Of a stretch of 64,000 nt of DNA, positions 18,990 to 28,423 are shown piece by piece (position 1 is the stretch's first letter; each line of letters begins with the position of its first letter). The translations under genes were made by a program, and so were the position numbers. Origin of the DNA: an uncultured Clostridia bacterium (GTDB lineage Bacteria; Bacillota; Clostridia; Christensenellales; Borkfalkiaceae); contig CANRNE010000001.1 of the NCBI GenBank assembly GCA_947631925.1, positions 62,001 through 126,000 of the forward strand, in the 5' to 3' direction. The notes under the pieces are model-generated. The model saw nothing but the letters and a program-made list of their open reading frames with translations, had not been told where the DNA came from and did not search any database.

Positions 18990-19817
18990 ATGTATTCGGA
19001 AATTGCCCTAAGCCTCTATGCCCTGAAAAAAGCGGGGACTGTAAAATCGAATGCCGCATTTTGGCGCGACTATCAGGACATGCCGCAAAAATCAGCCCTT
19101 GATTTGCGCCCCTATGCCCATGAGCTCGATGAAAACGGCATAAATCTTCTCTGTGCTTTCGATGCGGATTTTCCCCGCGTCGACCTCCCTCTCCGCGCGA
19201 GCGAAAGGCCGTATCTCTTCGCCTATCGGGGAGATATTTCCCTCTTGAAAAATTCCGATTGCAAGGTCGCCGTCGTCGGCGTTTTGAACCCTTCGGAGGA
19301 GGTCATCGCCCGCGAGAAGAGAGTTGTGGCGGAACTCGTCCAAAAGGGTTTTACGATTGTCAGCGGGCTCGCGCGGGGGTGTGATACAATCGCCCATCGG
19401 GAGTGCCTCGCCCGCGGCGGGAAGACGGTCGCCTTTCTCCCGACGACGCTAACCGACCTTTATCCGAAGGAAAATGCCTCACTTGCGGAGAAAATTGTGG
19501 AAAGCGGCGGGCTCGTCGTCACGGAATATGTCACCGAGGCCGCGACGCGGCGGGAGGGGATTGGGCGGTTTATTGCCCGCGACAGGCTGCAGGCGATGTT
19601 TGCAAGCCGCGTCATTTTGATTGCCAGCTACTTGAAGGGCGAGGGCGACTGCGGCTCCCGCCACGCCATGGCGAAGGCGAAGGAGTACGGGCGCGAGCGC
19701 TTCGCCTTGTACCGCGAGGAAGATATCGACGACCCGCAATTCGGCCTCAACCGACAGATTATTGAGGACGGCGGAACCGTCCTCACCGGAAACACGCTCA
19801 AAGCATTTTCAATGTAA
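18990..19817 (+). CDS. DprA/Smf-family DNA-processing protein
   Basis: 275 residues with the Rossmann-like DprA core. The conserved stretches are PYLFAYRGD, VAVVG near residue 95, IVSGLARGCDTIAHRECL (the nucleotide/ssDNA site) at about 118-135, GKTVAFLPTTLTDLYPKENA, and GGLVVTEY. DprA loads RecA on single-stranded DNA in transformation; shorter relatives also occur as stand-alone genes of unsettled role. This copy lacks the C-terminal winged-helix domain and sits outside the usual topA/hslVU context, so it may be a paralogue rather than the competence gene. G-rich site GCGGGGG before ATG 18990. A 9-bp dyad lies upstream. Confidence 0.85.
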   Translation: MYSEIALSLYALKKAGTVKSNAAFWRDYQDMPQKSALDLRPYAHELDENGINLLCAFDADFPRVDLPLRASERPYLFAYRGDISLLKNSDCKVAVVGVLNPSEEVIAREKRVVAELVQKGFTIVSGLARGCDTIAHRECLARGGKTVAFLPTTLTDLYPKENASLAEKIVESGGLVVTEYVTEAATRREGIGRFIARDRLQAMFASRVILIASYLKGEGDCGSRHAMAKAKEYGRERFALYREEDIDDPQFGLNRQIIEDGGTVLTGNTLKAFSM

Positions 19818-19837
19818 AATTTCCCACCCCATTCTGT

Positions 19838-19950
19838 CATTTCGACCAAGCCGCGTGCCGCCATTCTGTCATTTCGACCAAGCGAACGAAGGGAGCGCGC
19901 GGAGGAATCTCATTCCCATTCCGTCACCCTGAGCGCAGTCGAAGGGAATT
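19838..19950. repeat. Cluster of dispersed intergenic repeats
   Basis: Two copies of ATTCTGTCATTTCGACCAAG, then GAGGAATCTCATTCC and GTCACCCTGAGCGCAGTCGA. These modules are typical of short repeats scattered through many bacterial genomes. Nothing in the 19818-20383 gap looks like a confident gene; the 65-codon frame at 19957-20154 has no ribosome binding site. Confidence 0.6.
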
Positions 19951-20383
19951 CTTATTATGCGCCTTCCCGTCTGTCAGACCGAAGAGAAAATAAAAGCGTT
20001 CCATGGCAGAGCGATAAAATCAAATCCCAAACACAAGAAGCCATTTGCGAAAATTTTTTGGGAGCGGGAAACTTTGCGCGAAGCGGTTGAAGTTTTTGTC
20101 GGTAAGGACGGTTCCCTTTTTGCCCGGGGAGAGGAGTCATTTACGGATTTTTAAGCCCCGATGCGGACATGGTATGGCCGTTTTGTGTCGGTGGCGTGTC
20201 GGTTTTGACAATTTTTGGAGCGCGGCGCAGTTGAAATTTTTTCCATAAATATCAAGGCTCTCCTGAGATGGAGGGCTTTTTATGTACAATTGGGATAAAA
20301 GGGTCCGAAAAGGTGCGGGGTCCGTTCTAATTCCCCCGCATTCGACATAGGATAGAGTAGTTTTTGTCGAACGGGGGCGGATT

Positions 20384-20656
20384 ATGTGGAGTGAAATCGA
20401 GGTGCGGGTGAGGACGTGCGGGGAGTATATTGCGCGGACGGGCTGCACCGTGCGCGCCTGTGCCGAAAAAATGGGCACGAGCAAGTCCACCGTGCACAAG
20501 GACGTCACCGAGCGGCTGCCCGAAATCGACCCGCTCATCGCTGCGCGCGTCAAGGATGTGCTGGAAAAAAATCTCCGCGAGCGCCATCTCCGCGGCGGGG
20601 AGTCCACGCGCAAGAAGTATGCACGTCGTAAAAAGAGGGGAATACAATCGGAATAA
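20384..20656 (+). CDS. spoIIID: Stage III sporulation transcriptional regulator SpoIIID
   Basis: Small DNA-binding protein controlling mother-cell genes during sporulation. Its 90 residues match the family along their length: YIARTGCTVRACAEKMGTSK, STVHKDVTERLPEIDP, then RHLRGGESTRKKY, equivalent to VSKSTVHKDLTERLPEI and RHLRGGEAT of Bacillus SpoIIID. The helix-turn-helix is at about residues 20-45. ATG 20384 follows GGGGGCGG. The C-terminus ends in a basic tail that enters a 41-base direct repeat, so the last residues may be a local addition. It is the main sign that the organism belongs to a spore-forming lineage. mreB, the usual neighbour, is absent. Confidence 0.93.
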   Translation: MWSEIEVRVRTCGEYIARTGCTVRACAEKMGTSKSTVHKDVTERLPEIDPLIAARVKDVLEKNLRERHLRGGESTRKKYARRKKRGIQSE

Positions 20657-20718
20657 CGCCACGTCGCCGCAAAAATAGGGGAATGTGGTCGGAAATGACG
20701 CCACGTCGCCGCAAACAT
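20636..20718 (+). repeat. 41/42-base direct duplication at the spoIIID 3' end
   Basis: Two adjacent copies share AGGGGAAT and ACGCCACGTCGCCGCAAA. The first copy (20636-20676) contains the spoIIID stop codon; the second (20677-20718) is non-coding. Confidence 0.75.
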
Positions 20719-20756
20719 TTGCGCAAATAACCTTCTTTCAGCCATTGACAATGAGA

Positions 20757-20787
20757 AAAGTCGGGAGAGACGCTCCCGACTTCTTTT
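20757..20787. terminator. Terminator between spoIIID and tpiA
   Basis: AAGTCGGGAG ... CTCCCGACTT with a short AGACG-type loop and TTCTTTTCTT after it; usable in both directions. Confidence 0.8.
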
Positions 20788-20812
20788 CTTGCTATTATAT
20801 TTATAACATTTG

Positions 20813-20887
20813 CGGACTAATTGGCCAAATTTCGCCCAGTTTTCCAAATCGGACTAATTTGCCGAATTGCACCCTGTTTGCCAAAAT
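20813..20887. repeat. Imperfect 37/38-base tandem repeat
   Basis: Two adjacent units begin CGGACTAATT, share a central CGCCC/CACCC and end in a CCAAA(A)T-type tail. They are AT-rich and non-coding, between the terminator and the tpiA 3' end. Confidence 0.6.
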
Positions 20888-20911
20888 TCGACCTCTATGC
20901 CCAATTCAAAC

Positions 20912-21658
20912 TTACTTGTCGAAGTTGACAATGGCGGCAAAGTCGGGCGCCTTCAGCGAAGCGCCGCCGATGAGACCGCCGTCGATTTCGGGCATGGCCA
21001 TGAGTTCTTTGGCGTTCTTGGCGTTCATGGAGCCGCCGTACTGGATGCGCATCCTGCCGACGTTCTTGCCCGCATACACCTTCTTCATTCTCTTGCGGAT
21101 GAAGCCGATGGTCTCGTTTGCCTGTTCGGCGGTCGCCGTCCTGCCCGTTCCGATGGCCCAGATGGGTTCATAGGCGATGACGATTTTGGAGAAGTCGTCA
21201 ATGCCGACGAAGTCCTTCTCAATCTGGCGGCCGAGGACGTCCTCGGTCTTTCCGCTCTCGCGTTCCTCGAGCGTTTCGCCGATGCAGACAATGGGGGTAA
21301 TTCCCGCCGCGAGCGCTGCGAGCGTGCGTTTATTGACGGTCTCGTCCGTCTCGCCGAAGTACTGTCTTCTCTCGCTGTGGCCGATAATGACGTACTTTAC
21401 GCCGTATTCCTTGAGCATGTTTGCGGAGATTTCCCCCGTGTAGGCCCCTTTTTCGGCGAAGTGGACGTTCTGGGCGCCGAGGCGGATTTTGGAGCCGTGG
21501 AGCGCCTTTTTGACGGAGGGGATGTCGATGGCGGGGACGCACACGACGACGTCGCACTTGGCGTCCTTGACGAGGGGTTTGAGCGCCGTGACAAGGTCAT
21601 AGCCCTCGGAGGCGGTGTTGTTCATCTTCCAGTTTCCTGCAATAATGGGTCTGCGCAT
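20912..21658 (-). CDS. tpiA: Triosephosphate isomerase
   Basis: Interconverts dihydroxyacetone phosphate and glyceraldehyde 3-phosphate in glycolysis. 248 residues, the normal length. Lys11 in GNWKMN, His94 in IIGHSERR and Glu164 in AYEPIWAIGTG are the catalytic residues; the phosphate-binding loop is YGGSM, and GGLIGGASL is present. AAGGAG precedes ATG 21658. It is the last gene of the pgk operon, 53 bases after a small membrane-protein gene. Confidence 0.98.
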   Translation of the reverse strand: MRRPIIAGNWKMNNTASEGYDLVTALKPLVKDAKCDVVVCVPAIDIPSVKKALHGSKIRLGAQNVHFAEKGAYTGEISANMLKEYGVKYVIIGHSERRQYFGETDETVNKRTLAALAAGITPIVCIGETLEERESGKTEDVLGRQIEKDFVGIDDFSKIVIAYEPIWAIGTGRTATAEQANETIGFIRKRMKKVYAGKNVGRMRIQYGGSMNAKNAKELMAMPEIDGGLIGGASLKAPDFAAIVNFDK

Positions 21659-21711
21659 AAAAGTTCTCCTTGATGTTTTATGAAGAAGGGCGGAATGCTC
21701 CGCCCTGTCTT

Positions 21712-22029
21712 TCAGTTGTTCTCCGAAGGCTCTTCGGAAGGGGCCGCGGGCTCAGCGGAGTCTTCCGCGGGCGCGCCGTCTGCGGGTTCCTCTTCGGGCG
21801 TCTCTTCGACAACCTGCGCGAGGATATACTTGCGGATGGGGAAATACATCGCAAGGTCGGCGGCGCCGAAGAGGAGCACGATGAGTCCGAACCACCAGAT
21901 CTCGGGCACCAGGGCAAACACGAGAATGGCGAGCAGCAGGCAAAGCGCGGCTGTGAGGGGAATCATGATGGTGAAGAGGAGCAAAAACAGCTTGTGGTCC
22001 TTGTTCCGATCGCGTACGGATTCGCTCAT
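21712..22029 (-). CDS. Small membrane protein between pgk and tpiA
   Basis: 105 residues. A charged N-terminus, two adjacent hydrophobic helices (about 14-40 and 44-66), then a tail of Glu, Pro and Ala (EETPEEEPADGAPAEDSAEP). AAGGAG precedes ATG 22029. It is embedded in the pgk-tpiA operon with gaps of 45 and 53 bases, where other Clostridia usually have gap, pgk, tpiA and gpmI only. Family not recognised. Tethering or scaffolding of glycolytic enzymes is only a speculation. Confidence 0.72.
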   Translation of the reverse strand: MSESVRDRNKDHKLFLLLFTIMIPLTAALCLLLAILVFALVPEIWWFGLIVLLFGAADLAMYFPIRKYILAQVVEETPEEEPADGAPAEDSAEPAAPSEEPSENN

Positions 22030-22074
22030 AAAATTATCTCCTTGTAACTGTTATCTTTCGGACATGGTCCGTGC

Positions 22075-23397
22075 TTATTCTTTTTCGTTGAGGCAGGCGA
22101 TGCCGGGGAGCACCTTGCCTTCGAAGAGCTCGAGGGAGGCGCCGCCGCCCGTCGAGATGTGGGTAATCTTATCCGCATAGCCGAACTGCGTGCATGCCGC
22201 AGCGCTGTCTCCGCCGCCGACGATGGTGGTTGCACCCTCCGCAGAGGCGAGCGCCTCGGCGATGGCGACCGTTCCCGCCGCGAGGGTGGGATTCTCGAAG
22301 ACGCCCATGGGGCCGTTCCAGATGACCGTCTTGGCATTCTTGATGCGGTCTGCAAACAGCGCCCGCGTCTCGGTGCCGATGTCGAGGCCCATCATGTCCG
22401 AAGGGATGGCGTGAGAGCTGACAATCTCCGTCTCGATGGGGGCGTCGATGGGGTCGGGGAAGTCCTTCGTGATGACGGTGTCGATGGGGAGGAGGAGCTC
22501 CTTGCCCGCATCCGCCGCTTTCGCAATCATGTCGCGGCAGTAGCCGAGTTTCTCGTCGTCGACGAGGGAGGTGCCCACCTCATAGCCCTGTGCCTTGAGG
22601 AAGGTGTACGCCATGCCGCCGCCGATGATGAGCGTGTCGCACTTTTCGAGCAGGTTGTTGATGACCCCGAGCTTGTCGGCGACCTTCGCGCCGCCCAAGA
22701 TGGCAACGAAGGGACGGACGGGGTGGTCGAGGGAGTCTGCCATCACGGTGAGCTCCTTCTCGATGAGGAAGCCGCAGACGGCGGTCTTGACGAGACCGTA
22801 TTCGACGATGGCGGCGGTGGAGGCATGGGAGCGGTGCGCCGTTCCGAATGCGTCGTTGACATAGACGTCGCAGAAGGCGGCGAGCTTCTTGCAGAAGCCG
22901 AGTTCGCGCTTCTCCTCCTCCCAGTGGAAGCGGAGGTTCTCGAGGAGAACGGCCTCTCCGTTGCCGAGGGCGGCGACCTTCTCCTGCGCGTCGGGACCGA
23001 CGACGTCCTTGGCAAAGGACACCTTTCCGCCGAGCAGCTCATTGAGGCGGGCCGCGACGGGGGCGAGGGAGAACTTGGCGGGTTCCTCGGTGAGAATCTT
23101 GGTGATGAGTTTTCTGCGCGCCGCGGGGCGGTCGGCCTCGGGCAGTTCGTCAATCTTCTTGACGTCCTTCTTGTTGAGTTTGATTTCATCCGAGAAGATG
23201 GAATGCGGCTTGCCGAGGTGCGAGCAGAGGACGACTTTTGCGCCCTGCCCGAGCAGGTATTCGATGGTGGGAAGCGCACCGCGGATTCTGTTTTCGTCGG
23301 TGATTTTTCCGTCCTTCATGGGGACGTTGAAGTCGCAGCGGACGAGCACGCGCTTGCCGCTGAGGTCCTGAAGGTCTCTGACCGTCATCTTGTTCAT
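22075..23397 (-). CDS. pgk: Phosphoglycerate kinase
   Basis: Makes ATP and 3-phosphoglycerate from 1,3-bisphosphoglycerate. 440 residues. The N-terminal substrate residues are in [14 protein letters not shown] and SHLGKP, with LLENLRFH and [15 protein letters not shown]. The nucleotide domain has [33 protein letters not shown] and the terminal GGGDS and STGGGASLE. It is about 40 residues longer than typical, because a segment of about 35 residues after SHLGKP ([20 protein letters not shown] and following) is inserted or extended. First gene of the operon with the small membrane protein and tpiA. Promoter at 23436-23464. Confidence 0.98.
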   Translation of the reverse strand: MNKMTVRDLQDLSGKRVLVRCDFNVPMKDGKITDENRIRGALPTIEYLLGQGAKVVLCSHLGKPHSIFSDEIKLNKKDVKKIDELPEADRPAARRKLITKILTEEPAKFSLAPVAARLNELLGGKVSFAKDVVGPDAQEKVAALGNGEAVLLENLRFHWEEEKRELGFCKKLAAFCDVYVNDAFGTAHRSHASTAAIVEYGLVKTAVCGFLIEKELTVMADSLDHPVRPFVAILGGAKVADKLGVINNLLEKCDTLIIGGGMAYTFLKAQGYEVGTSLVDDEKLGYCRDMIAKAADAGKELLLPIDTVITKDFPDPIDAPIETEIVSSHAIPSDMMGLDIGTETRALFADRIKNAKTVIWNGPMGVFENPTLAAGTVAIAEALASAEGATTIVGGGDSAAACTQFGYADKITHISTGGGASLELFEGKVLPGIACLNEKE

Positions 23398-23435
23398 AAA
23401 GACAGCTTGCTCCTTTTTTCGTTTTTTTCCACATT

Positions 23436-23464
23436 ATGATATATCTTTTTCGGGGATTTGTCAA
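23436..23464 (-). promoter_or_regulatory. Promoter of the pgk operon
   Basis: TTGACA, 17 bases, TATCAT. Confidence 0.75.
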
Positions 23465-23588
23465 TACTTTCTCCGCCATTTTCGGCGTCACAGAGAGAAA
23501 AATTCGCAAATTTCGGGCATTTTCGGCGGTTTTTCTCCCGCTTTGCACCCCGAGAAGAAAAAAGTTGCGGAAAAATTGCGCGAATCGT

Positions 23589-23618
23589 TTGACAAACCCG
23601 CCGCGGGTTTGATAAAAT
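23589..23618 (+). promoter_or_regulatory. Promoter of rpsL with a palindrome in the spacer
   Basis: TTGACA, 18 bases, TAAAAT. Bases 23594-23610 between the boxes form an exact 8-1-8 palindrome AAACCCGC-C-GCGGGTTT, a candidate operator. Confidence 0.65.
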
Positions 23619-23733
23619 AACCTTTGTCTGTAAAAGGGCGTCTTTTTCCGTGCGCACTTTTTCAGCTTTCTGCGTTTCTTCGAATCGCTCCGATTCCGAG
23701 AATATTCCGAAATAAGAACAAGGAGGAAAGCAA

Positions 23734-24105
23734 ATGCCCACAATCAATCAGCTCATCAAGAAAGGCAGGGAGCGCGAGGCGTTCAAGTCCAAGTGCCCCA
23801 TTCTCGACCGCTGCCCGCAGAAGCGCGGCGTGTGCCTTTCGGTGACGACGACCTCTCCCAAGAAGCCCAACTCGGCGCTTCGTAAGATCGCGAGAGTCAG
23901 ATTGACGAACAAGCAGGAAGGTACCGTGTACATTCCCGGCGAAGGTCACAATCTGCAGGAGCACAGCTCCGTGCTCATCCGCGGCGGAAGAGTCAAAGAC
24001 TTGCCCGGCGTCCGCTATCACATCATCCGCGGCGCGCTCGACACGGCAGGCGTCGCCAAGCGCAAGCAGGCTCGCAGCAAATACGGCGCAAAGATGCCCA
24101 AATAA
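23734..24105 (+). CDS. rpsL: 30S ribosomal protein S12
   Basis: Decoding-centre protein of the small subunit. 123 residues with [41 protein letters not shown] and [16 protein letters not shown], all strictly typical. The streptomycin-related Lys in KKPNSALRK is unchanged. GGAGG precedes ATG 23734. It opens the S12-S7-EF-G operon with a leader of about 110 bases. Confidence 0.99.
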   Translation: MPTINQLIKKGREREAFKSKCPILDRCPQKRGVCLSVTTTSPKKPNSALRKIARVRLTNKQEGTVYIPGEGHNLQEHSSVLIRGGRVKDLPGVRYHIIRGALDTAGVAKRKQARSKYGAKMPK

Positions 24106-24336
24106 GTCCGCACGGCGGACGGCGCTGTCATAGCGCACCCATGAGCAAACAACGTATTTGACCGCACCCATGACAGGCTTTACTTATTTCGGAATATTTC
24201 AGCCCGCAAATAAGTAGGCAGTATTCCCCGCAAGGGGGAGAAGGATTCGCTACCGCAAGGCGGCAAGCGACAGCAAACTTACGGGCAACATGCCCGCGCG
24301 GGCGACCGCAAAAAAATTCAGAAAAGGAGAAACGAT
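24106..24336 (+). promoter_or_regulatory. Long structured rpsL-rpsG spacer
   Basis: A 231-base spacer in an operon where spacers are usually short. It holds a 9-bp inverted repeat TACTTATTT/AAATAAGTA (24181-24189 with 24208-24216), small GC hairpins (CCCCGCAAGGGGG, CCGCAAGGCGG) and two copies of CGCACCCATGA. In Escherichia coli the rpsL-rpsG spacer is the S7 autoregulatory target; a similar role here is inference. Confidence 0.45.
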
Positions 24337-24807
24337 ATGCCGAGAAGAGGCAGAATTCCCAAGAGGGACGTCCTTCCCGATCCGCTGTACGGCAGCAAAG
24401 TCGTCACCAAGCTCATCAACCAGATTATGCTTGACGGCGAGAAGAGCGTTGCCCAGAAGATCGTGTACGATGCATTCCAATTTATGGGGGAGAAACTCAA
24501 TAAGGACCCCATGGAGATTTTCAATCAGGCGCTTGCCAACATCACCCCCACGGTGGAGGTCAAGGCAAGGCGCGTAGGCGGTGCGAACTATCAGGTTCCC
24601 ATCGAGATTCGCCCCGACCGCCGTCAGACGCTCGCCATCCGCTGGCTCGTCCTCAACACGAGAAAGCGCTCCGAGCGCGAGACCTACAAAAAGCTCGCAG
24701 CCGAGCTGATGGACGCCTACAACAACACGGGCGGCTCCGTCAAAAAGAAAGAAGATACGCATAGAATGGCAGAAGCGAACAAGGCGTTTGCGCATTTCCG
24801 CTTCTAA
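24337..24807 (+). CDS. rpsG: 30S ribosomal protein S7
   Basis: Primary 16S rRNA-binding protein that nucleates the 30S head. 156 residues: [57 protein letters not shown], and a C-terminus ending [21 protein letters not shown] precedes ATG 24337. fusA follows after 15 bases. Confidence 0.99.
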   Translation: MPRRGRIPKRDVLPDPLYGSKVVTKLINQIMLDGEKSVAQKIVYDAFQFMGEKLNKDPMEIFNQALANITPTVEVKARRVGGANYQVPIEIRPDRRQTLAIRWLVLNTRKRSERETYKKLAAELMDAYNNTGGSVKKKEDTHRMAEANKAFAHFRF

Positions 24808-24822
24808 CGCCGAGGCAGGGAC

Positions 24823-26901
24823 ATGGCAAGAGAATACGACTTATTACACACCAGAAACTTCGGAATCATGGCGCACATCGACGCGGGCAAGACGACGACC
24901 ACCGAGCGCATCCTGTTCTATACGGGCAAGACGCACAAGCTCGGCGAAGTGCACGAAGGCGCCGCGACCATGGACTGGATGGTACAGGAACAGGAGCGCG
25001 GCATCACGATAACCTCCGCCGCGACGACCTGTATCTGGAAGGGCCACCGCTTCAACATCATCGACACGCCGGGGCACGTCGACTTCACCGTCGAGGTGGA
25101 GCGCTCCCTCCGCGTGCTCGACGGCGCCGTGGCGACGTTCTGCGCCAAGGGCGGCGTGGAACCGCAGTCCGAGACCGTCTGGCGGCAGGCAGACACCTAT
25201 AAAGTCCCCCGCATCGCGTACGTCAACAAGATGGACATCAACGGCGCGGATTTCTTCCGCGTGGAGCGCATGATTTCCGAGCGCCTCGGCGCCCATCCCG
25301 TTCCCATCGAACTCCCCATCGGCAAAGAGGGGAACTTCCGCGGAATCGTCGACCTCATCCGCATGGAGGCGGAGGTCTACTATGACGACCTCGGCAAGGA
25401 CTTCCGCAAGGAGCCCATCCCCGCCGACATGACGGACATCGCAAACGAATACCGTGCCAAGCTCGTCGAGGAGGCGGCATCCGCCACCGACGAACTCATG
25501 GAGAAGTTCTTCGAGGACGGAGACCTCTCCGAAGAGGACATCATCAAGGGACTGCGCATCCGCTGCCTGAAGATGGAGGCGGTTCCCATGCTCTGCGGTT
25601 CTTCCTATAAGAACAAGGGCGTGCAGTTCTTGCTCGATGCCGTCATCAACTTCCTCCCCAGCCCCGTAGACGTCGACCACGTCAAGGGGACGAATCCCGA
25701 CACGGGAGAAGAGGAGGAGCGCAAGACTTCGGACAGCGAACCCTTCGCGGGCCTCGCGTTCAAGATTGCCACCGACCCCTTCGTCGGCTCTCTCGCCTAC
25801 TTCCGCTGCTACTCGGGCGTGCTCGAGGCAGGGTCCTACGTGTACAATTCCACAAAAGATAAAAAGGAACGCGTGGGAAGGCTCGTGCAGATGCACGCCA
25901 ACGAGAGAAAGGACATCGACTGCATCTATTCGGGCGACATCTGCGCCATCGTCGGTCTCAAGAACACGACGACGGGGGATACGCTCTGCGACGAAAAGCA
26001 TCCCATCGTGCTCGAAAAGATGGAATTCCCCGAGCCCGTCATCCAGCTCTCTCTCGAGCCCAAGACCAAGGCGGGACAGGAGAAGATGACGCTCGCCCTC
26101 GTCAAGCTCGCCGAGGAGGACCCCACCTTCAAGACGTACACCGACAAGGAGACGGGGCAGACCATCATCGCGGGCATGGGAGAGTTGCACCTCGATATCA
26201 TCGTGGACAGGCTGCTCCGCGAATTCCACGTCGAAGCAAACGTGGGCGCCCCGCAGGTCGCCTACCGCGAGACCTTCAAGAACGCCGTCGAGGCGGAGGG
26301 TCTCTACAAGCGGCAGTCGGGCGGCAAGGGCCAGTACGGCCACTGCAAGGTGCGCTTCATCCCGCAGGAGCCCGGTTCGGGCTACACCTTCGAGGACCTC
26401 ACCGTGGGCGGCTCCATTCCCAAGGAATTCATTCCCGCCGTCGACAAGGGCATTCAGGAGGCGGCAAAGAACGGCTTCCTCGCAGGCTACGAGGTGGTGG
26501 ACTTCAAGGCAGAGGTCTTCGACGGCAGCTTCCACGAAGTGGACTCCTCCGAAATGGCGTTCAAGATTGCGGGCTCGATGGCATTCAAGAACGGCATGGA
26601 GAAGGCAAAGCCCGTCCTCCTCGAGCCCATCATGAAGGTGCAGATTATTACCCCCGAAGATTACTTCGGCGACCTCATGGGCAACGTCTCCTCCCGCCGC
26701 GGCACCATCGCGGGGACGGACGACCGCGCGGGCGCCAAAATCATCGACGCGCAAATCCCGCTCTCCGAGATGTTCGGCTATGCGACGGAACTGCGCTCCC
26801 GCACACAGGGAAGAGGGCAGTTCACGATGCAGTTTGACCACTATGCGGAGGTCCCGAAGTCGATTTCCGAGAAAATTGTGCTCGGAAGAGCAAAAAATTG
26901 A
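24823..26901 (+). CDS. fusA: Translation elongation factor G
   Basis: GTPase that translocates tRNA and mRNA on the ribosome. 692 residues, the standard length. P-loop [13 protein letters not shown] at about residues 17-29, switch [10 protein letters not shown] near 82, NKMD near 136, domain [16 protein letters not shown], and a C-terminus with [24 protein letters not shown] lies 7 bases before ATG 24823. The 180-base gap to tuf holds a separate tuf promoter. Confidence 0.99.
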   Translation: MAREYDLLHTRNFGIMAHIDAGKTTTTERILFYTGKTHKLGEVHEGAATMDWMVQEQERGITITSAATTCIWKGHRFNIIDTPGHVDFTVEVERSLRVLDGAVATFCAKGGVEPQSETVWRQADTYKVPRIAYVNKMDINGADFFRVERMISERLGAHPVPIELPIGKEGNFRGIVDLIRMEAEVYYDDLGKDFRKEPIPADMTDIANEYRAKLVEEAASATDELMEKFFEDGDLSEEDIIKGLRIRCLKMEAVPMLCGSSYKNKGVQFLLDAVINFLPSPVDVDHVKGTNPDTGEEEERKTSDSEPFAGLAFKIATDPFVGSLAYFRCYSGVLEAGSYVYNSTKDKKERVGRLVQMHANERKDIDCIYSGDICAIVGLKNTTTGDTLCDEKHPIVLEKMEFPEPVIQLSLEPKTKAGQEKMTLALVKLAEEDPTFKTYTDKETGQTIIAGMGELHLDIIVDRLLREFHVEANVGAPQVAYRETFKNAVEAEGLYKRQSGGKGQYGHCKVRFIPQEPGSGYTFEDLTVGGSIPKEFIPAVDKGIQEAAKNGFLAGYEVVDFKAEVFDGSFHEVDSSEMAFKIAGSMAFKNGMEKAKPVLLEPIMKVQIITPEDYFGDLMGNVSSRRGTIAGTDDRAGAKIIDAQIPLSEMFGYATELRSRTQGRGQFTMQFDHYAEVPKSISEKIVLGRAKN

Positions 26902-26942
26902 CCCTGAATTCGGAATTTTTGCAAAAATTTTCCGTAATCTTC

Positions 26943-26971
26943 TTGCAAAATTTTTTCGTTTGGGGTATAAT
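26943..26971 (+). promoter_or_regulatory. Promoter of tuf
   Basis: TTGCAA, 17 bases, TATAAT. A leader of about 107 bases follows, with a TTCCGCC/GGCGGAA hairpin before the AAGGAG site. Confidence 0.82.
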
Positions 26972-27084
26972 TAAACTCGACAAGCGAGACAGCTTGATAT
27001 CTGTGAATGATAGATAGCTGCGCTTCCGCCCCGAAACGGCGGAAAAAAGTTATCAAAAAATAAAAGGATAAGGAGTAACAAACA

Positions 27085-28305
27085 ATGGCAAAGGCAAAAT
27101 TCGACAGAAGCAAGCCCCATGTCAACATCGGTACCATCGGACATGTTGACCACGGCAAGACGACCTTAACCGCAGCTATCACCATGGTCATGGCTTGCAA
27201 AGGTCAGGCGAAGAAAATGCGCTACGACGAAATCGACAAGGCGCCCGAGGAAAAAGCCCGCGGTATCACAATCAACACCGCACACGTCGAGTATGAGACG
27301 GACAAGCGTCACTATGCTCACGTGGACTGCCCCGGCCATGCCGACTACGTCAAGAACATGATTACGGGCGCTGCCCAGATGGATGGCGCCATCCTCGTCG
27401 TCGCTGCGACCGACGGTCCCATGCCCCAGACCCGTGAGCACATCCTGCTCGCCCGTCAGGTCGGCGTGCCCTACATCATCGTCTTCCTCAACAAGACCGA
27501 TCAGCTCGACGATCCCGAACTGCTCGAACTCGTCGAAATGGAAGTCAGAGACCTGCTCTCCTCCTACGACTTCCCCGGCGACGACATCCCGATTATCAAG
27601 GGTTCCGCGCTCAAGGCGCTTGAAAAAGCGACGAGCGGCTGCCCCGACAGCGAGATTCTCGCCGCTCCCGAATGCCAGTGCATTCTCGAGCTCATGGATG
27701 CTGTCGACAGCTACATCCCGACCCCCGCACGCGACGACCAGAAGCCTTTCCTTCTTCCCGTCGAGGACGTGTTCACGATTTCGGGCCGCGGCACCGTTGC
27801 TACGGGCCGTGTCGAGAGAGGCGTTGCCCACGTCGGCGACCCCGCGGAAATCGTCGGCCTCATTCTGAAGCCGAGAACGACCGTCATCACCGGTCTCGAA
27901 ATGTTCCACAAGCAGCTCGACGAAGCCATGGCGGGCGATAACGTCGGTGCCCTTCTTCGCGGCATCAACCGTACGGATATCGAAAAGGGACAGGTCATCG
28001 CCAAACCCGGTACCGTTCCCACCGCGACGAGGTTCGAGGCGCAGGTCTACGTCCTCACCAAGGACGAGGGCGGCCGTCACACCGCATTCTTCAACCACTA
28101 TCGTCCCCAGTTCTTCATCAGAACGACGGACGTCACGGGCGCTATCGAGCTTCCCGAGGGCGTGGAAATGGTCATGCCCGGTGACCACGTCACCCTGAAG
28201 GTCGAGCTCATCAAGCCCGTCGCCATCGAAGAAGGTCTCCGCTTCGCTATCCGCGAAGGCGGCAGAACGGTCGGTTCCGGCGCTGTGTCCAAGATTCTCA
28301 AGTAA
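27085..28305 (+). CDS. tuf: Translation elongation factor Tu
   Basis: Delivers aminoacyl-tRNA to the ribosome. 406 residues. P-loop GHVDHGKTT at about 19-27, [13 protein letters not shown] near 81, NKTD instead of the usual NKCD near 136, and C-terminal VMPGDHVTL and GGRTVGSG. About 10 residues longer than most, because of a longer loop ([20 protein letters not shown]) before [12 protein letters not shown]. Monocistronic, with its own promoter and terminator. Confidence 0.99.
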   Translation: MAKAKFDRSKPHVNIGTIGHVDHGKTTLTAAITMVMACKGQAKKMRYDEIDKAPEEKARGITINTAHVEYETDKRHYAHVDCPGHADYVKNMITGAAQMDGAILVVAATDGPMPQTREHILLARQVGVPYIIVFLNKTDQLDDPELLELVEMEVRDLLSSYDFPGDDIPIIKGSALKALEKATSGCPDSEILAAPECQCILELMDAVDSYIPTPARDDQKPFLLPVEDVFTISGRGTVATGRVERGVAHVGDPAEIVGLILKPRTTVITGLEMFHKQLDEAMAGDNVGALLRGINRTDIEKGQVIAKPGTVPTATRFEAQVYVLTKDEGGRHTAFFNHYRPQFFIRTTDVTGAIELPEGVEMVMPGDHVTLKVELIKPVAIEEGLRFAIREGGRTVGSGAVSKILK

Positions 28306-28318
28306 TCGTAAATTCCGA

Positions 28319-28346
28319 AAAGCACGCCCTCGCGGCGTGCTTTTTT
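28319..28346 (+). terminator. Terminator of tuf
   Basis: AAGCACGCC, CTCGC, GGCGTGC, then six T. Confidence 0.93.
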
Positions 28347-28367
28347 CGTGCAGAAGAGGGGAAATCC

Positions 28368-28396
28368 TTGCAAAAAGGGCGGCGGCATGGTATACT
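28368..28396 (+). promoter_or_regulatory. Promoter of the M4-type protease operon
   Basis: TTGCAA, 17 bases ending in TGG, TATACT. Confidence 0.78.
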
Positions 28397-28423
28397 AATG
28401 GTAGAAACTTTGAGGAGGTGTGC

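Noticed and set aside
19957..20154. 65-codon plus-strand frame
   Set aside because: No ribosome binding site, no recognisable sequence, and it begins in a dispersed-repeat region.
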